A DNA stretch of 5,650 bases from contig JAUQXD010000625.1 of the NCBI GenBank assembly GCA_030834835.1, positions 1 through 5,650 on the forward strand, given 5' to 3'. Source of the DNA: Thermoflexales bacterium (lineage in GTDB: Bacteria; Chloroflexota; Anaerolineae; Fen-1058). The stretch's first letter is position 1. The number at the start of each line of letters is the position of its first letter. The position numbers and the translations under genes are program-made. Below are positions 1 to 4,606 of this stretch, piece by piece. Below the pieces are notes generated by a model. That model had not been told where the DNA came from. It made no database searches and saw only the letters and a program-made list of their open reading frames with translations.

Positions 1-1
1 C

Positions 2-901
2 TTTCAGCGTGGCGTCGCATAAGGGACCGCACAAACGATCGAGGATGGATGTGGCTCGAAGAAACGCTTGCACTTCTGCCGATTGGCGGCTGACTACTTC
101 ATCGAGCAGATACTCGACGAGATAGCGATGACTGCCGGCGAAAGCGGCGATGAAGCCTGTTTTGTCCGCACGACCAGCCAACGATAGCGCGGCCAATTGT
201 AACCCGGCAACCCACCCCTCCGTGCGATCCTCCAGCGCCCCGATCAGCTGTGGCGCTAGATCGAGCCGCATCACTTCATTCAAGAACAACGCTGTTTCAG
301 TCCCTGCGAAGCGGAGATCGGCAGCGCGCAGCTCAAGCAGTTGGCCTCGCGCGCGCAGACGCGCCAGGGGCAGCGGCGGATCGGCACGGCTGCCGATGAC
401 GACGTGCAGATTCTCGGGCAGATGCTCCAAGAGAAAGGCCAGTGCGCTGTGAATGGCCGGCGTGCCAATCAAATGATAGTCGTCCAGGATTAGCACGCAG
501 CCCCGATCGCTTGCCGCAATGGCGTTGATGAGGATGGGTAGCATTTTCTGCAAATCCGTTTCGGGCGAAGAGCGCACCAGCTGAGTCAAGTATGCCAACT
601 CGGCGGTTGGACCGAGGGCCTGAGACAGGCTGGCGACCAGATAGGCGCCGAAAGGAATCAGATCGTCATCGCTGGCGTCCAATGCGTACCAGGCTACGGC
701 TACGCCACTCTGGACCAGAGACTGCGACCACGCGGCGAGCAGCGTCGATTTGCCGTAACCGGCCGGCGCACACACCAGCGTCAGACCTGTCCTCATCTCG
801 AGGTTGAGCCGTTCAATAAGACGCGCGCGAAGGACTATCCGTGGCCGCGGGGTCGGCACGCGAATCTTGGTAAGGATAAGGGGTGAAGCCGGAGTGTCCA
901 T
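2..901 (-). CDS. LuxR/MalT-type ATP-dependent transcriptional regulator, N-terminal part (gene runs off the left edge)
   Basis: Three hundred codons are open without interruption from an ATG at 901-899 down to base 2, so the 3' end lies outside the window. The start of the protein (LILTKIRVPTPRPRIV) is the usual opening of MalT-like large ATP-binding LuxR regulators. A Walker A motif (APAGYGKST, residues 45-53) and a Walker B strand ending in D140-D141 (LILDDYH) follow. Further hallmarks are WYALDASDDD from residue 71, SRADPPLPLARLRARG from 171 and GWVAGLQLAALSL from 229. In this family the P-loop ATPase is followed by a TPR-like sensor domain and a C-terminal LuxR helix-turn-helix; both would lie to the left and are not seen. 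ATP and a ligand normally switch these proteins to DNA binding. No good Shine-Dalgarno precedes the ATG. An in-frame ATG at 991 exists but would add a non-family leader. The gene is divergent from the cluster starting at 1070, so it may regulate it (inference). The exact subfamily cannot be decided without the C-terminus. Confidence 0.88.
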   Translation of the reverse strand, partial: MDTPASPLILTKIRVPTPRPRIVLRARLIERLNLEMRTGLTLVCAPAGYGKSTLLAAWSQSLVQSGVAVAWYALDASDDDLIPFGAYLVASLSQALGPTAELAYLTQLVRSSPETDLQKMLPILINAIAASDRGCVLILDDYHLIGTPAIHSALAFLLEHLPENLHVVIGSRADPPLPLARLRARGQLLELRAADLRFAGTETALFLNEVMRLDLAPQLIGALEDRTEGWVAGLQLAALSLAGRADKTGFIAAFAGSHRYLVEYLLDEVVSRQSAEVQAFLRATSILDRLCGPLCDATLK

Positions 902-968
902 CGTTGTGCGTATTTTACTCCAAACCGGCGATCGTGGCGTCCCCGGCGAGTCAGCGCGGCCTCCAGGA

Positions 969-1017
969 AATCTAACCCGGAATCTAACCATTGATAGATG
1001 ACGGGCCGGGCGGGTTA
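969..1017. repeat. Direct repeats AATCTAACC plus inverted CGGGTTA: candidate operator
   Basis: AATCTAACC occurs at 969-977 and again at 981-989, a centre spacing of 12 bp (about one helical turn). TAACCCG at 973-979 also has a reverse complement CGGGTTA at 1011-1017. The group sits between the divergent regulator gene (start 901) and the gene starting at 1070, just upstream of and overlapping the proposed -35. Repeats arranged like this can be transcription-factor sites. Which protein binds, if any, is not shown by the sequence. Confidence 0.35.
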
Positions 1018-1027
1018 ACGCTATGAT
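998..1027 (+). promoter_or_regulatory. Candidate sigma-70-type promoter for the DUF4386-like gene cluster
   Basis: TATGAT at 1022-1027 matches the -10 consensus at five of six bases. ATGACG at 998-1003 lies 18 bp upstream and matches TTGACA at four of six. Transcription would start near 1034, leaving a leader of about 36 nt before the ATG at 1070. The weak -35 would fit an activated promoter, but this is only a consensus match. Confidence 0.35.
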
Positions 1028-1058
1028 GAAACCAGATTGAAGTTCGAGATCATTTGGC

Positions 1059-1064
1059 AGGAGA
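1059..1064 (+). promoter_or_regulatory. Ribosome binding site deciding the start at 1070
   Basis: AGGAGA lies 5 nt before the ATG at 1070. A longer reading from an in-frame TTG at 1037 has no comparable site and would put this purine-rich sequence inside the coding region, so the ATG is preferred. Confidence 0.7.
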
Positions 1065-1069
1065 ACACG

Positions 1070-1891
1070 ATGACGGTTGTCACACCAGAACGAGCGCACG
1101 TGGAAGCGCAACGAGATCACCAGCCAATCGCCAGGTTTCAGGCCGAAACCGAGCACTCCGTCTGGAGCGGGATTTTCAAGGTTGGCGGAGCGGCGGCCCT
1201 GATCGCCGGGCTGGTCTTCAGGCGCAACCTCGGGGCCGAATTCATGCTCCTGAGAAGCGTTGGGATCATTAACGTCGGGCCTACCACCCCTCCCGATAGT
1301 GTGCTGGACTGGTTTGGGCTGCTTCAGAACAATCGGCTGGTTGGACTCACCTTGCTGGGTCTCTTTGACATGGTCAACTATGCGCTCGTGGGCTTGATGT
1401 TTCTCGCCCTGTTCGCGGCCCTCAGGCGAGCCGGTCGGTCTTCCATCACGATTGCAGGGGCTCTGAGTTTCGTCGGGCTAGCGGTCTACCTCGCCTCAAA
1501 TCAGGCGCTGACTATGCTGTCCCTCAGTGACCGATACGCGGCTGCAACCACCGAGGCGCAGCGATCTTTGCTTCTGGCCGCAGGGCAGGCGACGCTAGCC
1601 ATCCATCAGAATGCGGGCTATGAGGGCACTGGCCTCTACCTGAGTTTCTTCCTCGTGACCGTGGCCGGCCTACTTATCTCGGCGGTCATGCTACGGAGCG
1701 ATGCCTTCGGCAAGGTAACTGCTTATATGGGCATTCTGGCTAATGGTTTCGGCTTGGGGTATTACCTCGCCCTGGCTTTCGCCCCTGCGCTGGTCGCCGT
1801 GCCCCTGTCCGTCTCCGCCCTCTTCTTGTTGGCGTGGTACGTGCTGATTGGCCGCCAACTCTGGACAGGTCATCTTAGCCAACCAGGCTGA
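1070..1891 (+). CDS. Multi-pass membrane protein, DUF4386-like
   Basis: The start is the ATG at 1070, giving 273 residues; it has a well-placed AGGAGA, whereas the in-frame TTG at 1037 does not. The N-terminal 30 or so residues are polar and probably cytoplasmic. They are followed by about six hydrophobic segments: roughly residues 37-50, 92-104 and 105-122, one around 130-150 starting at SITIAGALSFVGLAVYL, one around LYLSFFLVTVAGLLISAVML, and a final pair from about 225 to 265. A polar loop with an alanine/glutamine-rich stretch (RYAAATTEAQRSLLLAAGQA) separates the middle segments. Length, topology and the NNRLVGLTLLGLFDMVNYALVG block resemble DUF4386 membrane proteins, whose function is unknown. 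The family call is from overall resemblance and is less certain than the membrane call. It is first in a three-gene same-strand run, 89 bp before the flavodoxin gene, and divergent from the MalT/LuxR-type regulator. Confidence 0.8.
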   Translation: MTVVTPERAHVEAQRDHQPIARFQAETEHSVWSGIFKVGGAAALIAGLVFRRNLGAEFMLLRSVGIINVGPTTPPDSVLDWFGLLQNNRLVGLTLLGLFDMVNYALVGLMFLALFAALRRAGRSSITIAGALSFVGLAVYLASNQALTMLSLSDRYAAATTEAQRSLLLAAGQATLAIHQNAGYEGTGLYLSFFLVTVAGLLISAVMLRSDAFGKVTAYMGILANGFGLGYYLALAFAPALVAVPLSVSALFLLAWYVLIGRQLWTGHLSQPG

Positions 1892-1980
1892 GGCAGCTTG
1901 CCAGTACGCCATATCCCAGTCACTCTGACAAAGCTCGATCAGACGAGATCAATCCCGGGCAATTAAGGAGCAACGATCAA
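1892..1980 (+). promoter_or_regulatory. Short intergenic leader before the flavodoxin gene
   Basis: This 89-bp gap has no convincing terminator and no strong promoter. CTGACA at 1926-1931 followed 17 bp later by ATCAAT is a poor match. A Shine-Dalgarno, AAGGAG at 1965-1970, ends 10 nt before the ATG at 1981, which is a slightly long spacing. The lack of other signals favours read-through from the preceding gene, though a separate weak promoter cannot be excluded. Confidence 0.4.
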
Positions 1981-2505
1981 ATGGAAATCAAGGTTCTGGT
2001 GGCCTATGCGTCTACGCATGGCTCAACACAGGAAGTGGCTGAGGTCGTCGCCGATGTATTACGCGAACGGGGGCTGGTCGTGGACTTTCAGCCCGTTCGG
2101 AATGTGCGAATACTGGCTGGCTACAGTGCTGTCGTACTGGGCGCACCGCTCTATATGTTTCATTGGCACAAGGCTGCGCGCCATTTTCTGACCCAACACC
2201 GGAAAATTCTCGCAGACGGCTTACCGGTAGCAATTTTCGCTGGCGGTTCCATTGAAACAGCGGATGAGACAGAGTGGCGAGAAGTGCGTCGACAACTCGA
2301 TCAGGAACTCGCAAAGTTTCCGTGGTTAAAGCCAGCCTCCGTGGAAATTGTGGGCGGAAGGTTCGACCCAAAGAAACTACGCTTCCCCTATAGTCTTATT
2401 CCCGCCTTGCGCCAGATGCCCGCCCGGGATCTGCGAGATTGGACGGCGATCCGTGCCTGGGCCAGCCAGCTGGCTGAGGAATTTCAGCCGGTTGTAGTTC
2501 ACTAA
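1981..2505 (+). CDS. Flavodoxin-domain protein, HemG-like (Flavodoxin_5 type)
   Basis: The product is 174 residues, close to the length of HemG, the menaquinone-dependent protoporphyrinogen oxidase of enterobacteria (about 180). The first beta strand and FMN phosphate loop read VLVAYASTHGSTQEVA (residues 5-20). The second flavin-contacting loop is VVLGAPLYMFHWHKAARHF (51-69), where HemG-type proteins have a GA-x-(I/L)-x-Y motif followed by His and Lys/Ala residues. The third strand is PVAIFAGG (from about 82). The C-terminal part has GGRFDPKKLRFPY and then DLRDWTAIRAWA, matching the HemG-like layout of a GRxxP/Y stretch and a late D-W helix. It should be a soluble FMN-binding redox protein. 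Many such Chloroflexota and Firmicutes proteins sit away from heme genes and have no proven substrate, and no heme gene is visible here, so I do not assign hemG. Its stop codon lies within the Shine-Dalgarno of the next gene, so the two are surely co-transcribed. Confidence 0.9.
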   Translation: MEIKVLVAYASTHGSTQEVAEVVADVLRERGLVVDFQPVRNVRILAGYSAVVLGAPLYMFHWHKAARHFLTQHRKILADGLPVAIFAGGSIETADETEWREVRRQLDQELAKFPWLKPASVEIVGGRFDPKKLRFPYSLIPALRQMPARDLRDWTAIRAWASQLAEEFQPVVVH

Positions 2506-2510
2506 GGAGG
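2503..2510 (+). promoter_or_regulatory. Strong Shine-Dalgarno overlapping the upstream stop codon
   Basis: TAAGGAGG is a near-perfect anti-16S complement, 7 nt before the ATG at 2518. Its first three bases are the TAA stop of the flavodoxin gene. Ribosomes ending the first gene stop directly on the initiation site of the second, a layout typical of translational coupling. Confidence 0.85.
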
Positions 2511-2517
2511 ATTCGAT

Positions 2518-3192
2518 ATGCGCAGCGCAACCAAAGTAACTGTTTCAACCTTCGGCGTCATCATGGGACTGGCTGGTATCGAACATGGTATCGGCGAAAT
2601 TCTTCAGGGCAACGTCGCTCCCGAAGGCGTGATGATCCAATCCTGGTCGGACTCGGCCTTCTTCAGCAGTGTAGCCGGGGAGCCGGCGATGACGATCGTG
2701 CCCAATCTCCTCGTCACCGGCATCCTGGCCAGCATCGTGTCCCTGATCTTCCTCGTGTGGGCGATCAAGTTCGTTCAACGGAAACATGGCGGCCAGGTTA
2801 TGATGCTCTTGTCAATCATCATGCTGCTGGTGGGTGGCGGTATCTTCCCGCCCATCATCGGGTTCATGATTGGCGCCCTCGGCACCCGGATCAACGCGCC
2901 GTTCACCGGGTGGCGCGCGCATCTTCCCGTTAACTTACAGCATTCGCTTGGCAAGGTGTGGCCATGGTTGTTTGCCGCGTGTTTAAGCGCCTGGCTATGC
3001 CTGTTTCCCGGCATCAATATCCTCGGGTATTTCTTCGGCGTGGACGACGCGAACCTCACGCTCGCGGTGATGTACACCGCTTTCGGCTCGCTGCTGTTGA
3101 CGATCTTGACTGGCTTTGCGCACGACAGTCTCCAACCGCCGTTGTTCCAGTCGATGCAGTCGAATGTACTCAATCGCGCTCAATCGCAATGA
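2518..3192 (+). CDS. Conserved-looking multi-pass membrane protein of unknown function
   Basis: The product is 224 residues, starting at an ATG with an ideal Shine-Dalgarno. Hydrophobic segments are visible at about residues 7-21, 60-83, 94-121, 147-173 and 180-201, suggesting four or five membrane passes. Polar loops between them carry recognisable residues: IEHGIGEILQGNVAPEG (21-37), SWSDSAFF (42-49), GEPAMTIVPN (54-63), the basic hinge FVQRKHGG (85-92) and TRINAPFTGWRAHL (123-136). The conserved-looking IEHGIGE stretch at the end of the first segment, with a buried-looking His and two Glu, could be functional, but I know of no assigned function. It resembles hypothetical membrane proteins I associate with Chloroflexota. 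Coupling to the flavodoxin gene suggests the two act together, perhaps as a membrane partner of a redox protein (inference). A 10-bp tandem duplication at 3169-3188 sets the frame of the last codons. There is no signal peptide cleavage site that I would trust. Confidence 0.85.
   Translation: MRSATKVTVSTFGVIMGLAGIEHGIGEILQGNVAPEGVMIQSWSDSAFFSSVAGEPAMTIVPNLLVTGILASIVSLIFLVWAIKFVQRKHGGQVMMLLSIIMLLVGGGIFPPIIGFMIGALGTRINAPFTGWRAHLPVNLQHSLGKVWPWLFAACLSAWLCLFPGINILGYFFGVDDANLTLAVMYTAFGSLLLTILTGFAHDSLQPPLFQSMQSNVLNRAQSQ
3169..3188 (+). repeat. 10-bp tandem duplication at the 3' end of the membrane-protein gene
   Basis: CTCAATCGCG at 3169-3178 is followed directly by CTCAATCGCA at 3179-3188, identical except for the last base. 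Ten is not a multiple of three, so one copy more or less changes the reading frame. The present frame ends four bases later at the TGA 3190-3192. With a single copy the gene would stay open to a stop at about 3304. Confidence 0.8.
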
Positions 3193-3424
3193 CTGTGGAC
3201 CAACCGTTTTTCGTGCTTTGGTGAACGTGGTTCATGCCGATAAAGGCAGTTCGGGACCATCCGAATTGTCGCGCCTCGTATGTCGCTTACAGCCTTGCAG
3301 TTGACGCACCCCTACCCACACTGACTTGCAGAACCGCTAATCTCGAAATGGCCGCTGGTGATAGGCGGATAGACGATGGTCAACGCACTACGGGCTTGTG
3401 GAATGCTCAGTGTAACAGTGATAC
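3193..3424. other. Convergent intergenic region, no gene seen
   Basis: These 232 bp lie between the ends of two converging genes. No reading frame here has both a ribosome binding site and a plausible protein. I looked for a rho-independent terminator serving either gene and found only short imperfect pairings (for example ACCAA with TTGGT near 3199-3224) without a stable stem and U-tract. Termination may be rho-dependent or use weak structures. Confidence 0.5.
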
Positions 3425-4474
3425 TCACCAACGCGCGTGATGCTCTTCCGCCCAGCCGATGAGACCATCAAGGCGAATCACTTCGCCGTCGTCGGTGGTG
3501 ACGGCGCCGCGATAGCGCCCAAACATCTGATGCACTTCGCTGGTGATGAGCAGCAGATTCGTCCTGGCCACGCGCTCGATGAAGGGGGTGAATTCCAGAT
3601 CGAGGCGACCGTCGGGCGATGACATCTTCCACGGCCGCTTGAAATCCTGCGAACTGTATTGGAAATCGATCTGCACGAGTTTATGGACACAGCCATTGAG
3701 AATCAGCGCGTTCTCGGTGGCCTGCGACGTGTCGCCGAAACCGAAGCCCAGGTTCAGCCCGACCGTGCGACCGTCTGACAGGAAACCCGACGCACTGGCC
3801 CACACCCAGAACGAACGATAATCCCAGATGCCGCGTCCCCAATCGAGATTGCCCAGCGTGTCGGTCGGCGTGAAGTCGAAGCGGTCAGCGCCCCACGTGA
3901 CATGACCCTCCGCCGGCAGGCAGTTGATCTTGCGGTTGTAGTAGAAGCGGCGGGCGCTTTCGCGCGGGTTGTTCATCGGGATCACGATCGTCAGCGATTC
4001 GTGATCGGGCTTTAAGCGCAACACGATATCGGCGGTGAGGTCTTTCCCGGCAAAATTCGGCCATGCCCCGGCGATATGCCGCGCATCCGATTCATGCCGA
4101 AATGCGAGACGCACGTTGCCGTTGTCGAAGGTGCTGTCGCCTGTTGTGCTGTTGCGGGGCAGGGCGATGCCGCGTGAGAAAGGCAGCGTTAACGTGGCCT
4201 CATGATATTTTCCTGTCGTGAAGTCGATCAGGTAGATAAAGGCTTGCCCGGCGTAACCCAGATCAGCCAGCGTGGCCGAGAAGAAGTGAGTGCGCGAGGT
4301 GACTGCGTAGTAGTCCCAGCGTTTGACGCGCAGTCGCTGCAAGAAACGCGCCGGATAGAAGTGCGCGGCCTCAAGATTGCAATCAAGCACCGGCTGGCGT
4401 GACCAGCCAACTTGCGCGAGTGTGCCGTCGGGTTTCAATAAGGGCGAAGGTTGGGTGAGTTCGATCTGGGCCAT
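3425..4474 (-). CDS. DUF2804 domain-containing protein
   Basis: The product is 349 residues, the usual length of DUF2804 proteins, and the domain fills it. The N-terminus has the family opening: ELTQPSPLLKPDG (5-17), then GWSRQP (23-28) and KRWDYYAV (51-58). A central block contains NLDWGRGIWDYRSFWVWA (209-226), then a glycine-rich strand, GLNLGFGFGD (about 239-248), and TENALILNG. The C-terminus GWAEEHHARW is also typical. The many aromatic beta-strand-like stretches fit a beta-rich, probably cytoplasmic fold; there is no signal peptide or membrane segment. DUF2804 proteins have no established reaction that I can name. The ATG at 4474-4472 is preceded by GAGG (4483-4480) at 5 nt, and a good promoter lies just upstream. 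It therefore appears to be its own transcription unit, downstream of and on the same strand as rpoN but not necessarily related to it. Confidence 0.92.
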   Translation of the reverse strand: MAQIELTQPSPLLKPDGTLAQVGWSRQPVLDCNLEAAHFYPARFLQRLRVKRWDYYAVTSRTHFFSATLADLGYAGQAFIYLIDFTTGKYHEATLTLPFSRGIALPRNSTTGDSTFDNGNVRLAFRHESDARHIAGAWPNFAGKDLTADIVLRLKPDHESLTIVIPMNNPRESARRFYYNRKINCLPAEGHVTWGADRFDFTPTDTLGNLDWGRGIWDYRSFWVWASASGFLSDGRTVGLNLGFGFGDTSQATENALILNGCVHKLVQIDFQYSSQDFKRPWKMSSPDGRLDLEFTPFIERVARTNLLLITSEVHQMFGRYRGAVTTDDGEVIRLDGLIGWAEEHHARW

Positions 4475-4503
4475 ATGGACCTCGACGCTGAAAGATCAGG
4501 GTC

Positions 4504-4532
4504 ATTGTATGATCGAGCGCGGCGTTGGTCAA
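4504..4532 (-). promoter_or_regulatory. Sigma-70-type promoter for the DUF2804 gene
   Basis: Read on the minus strand, TTGACC (4532-4527) and TACAAT (4509-4504) are separated by exactly 17 bp. Each hexamer matches its consensus at five of six bases. Transcription would start near 4497, giving a leader of about 22 nt that contains the GAGG ribosome binding site. It is the best promoter in the window. The remaining 4533-4606 between this promoter and the rpoN stop shows nothing else convincing. Confidence 0.65.
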
Positions 4533-4606
4533 TTTCGATCCATAGCGAGAGGCTCATTGCTGGTTGGCAAACGACAACACACCGCAACGAGCCATACACG
4601 GAACTT

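Noticed and set aside
150..1001. Several rightward open frames of 65-100 codons (150-452, 592-807, 804-1001)
   Set aside because: The first two lie wholly antisense to the 300-codon regulator frame with its Walker motifs, and the third overlaps its start. They have low-complexity arginine/serine-rich translations and no ribosome binding sites.
1037..1069. TTG start at 1037 for the DUF4386-like protein
   Set aside because: It has no Shine-Dalgarno and would place the AGGAGA that fits the ATG at 1070 within the coding region.
2164..2180. TGGCAC followed by TGC, resembling a sigma-54 -24/-12 promoter
   Set aside because: The GG to GC spacing is one base short of the required distance, and the site lies inside the flavodoxin coding sequence.
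2012..2371. Leftward frame of 119 codons antisense to the flavodoxin gene
   Set aside because: The opposite strand encodes a clear flavodoxin. The antisense translation resembles no family and has no ribosome binding site.
2775..3173. Leftward frame of 132 codons antisense to the membrane-protein gene
   Set aside because: It is a shadow of a hydrophobic gene with a strong Shine-Dalgarno. The translation is compositionally odd and unsupported.
3189..3440. Small genes in the convergent gap, such as a frame from 3234 or an ATG overlapping the stop at 3189
   Set aside because: There is no Shine-Dalgarno. The first gives an uninformative 68-residue peptide that runs into the DUF2804 gene on the other strand; the second gives only 11 residues.
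4561..4580. TTGC/GCAA inverted repeat as an rpoN terminator
   Set aside because: The stem is only four pairs and no U-tract follows on the minus strand.
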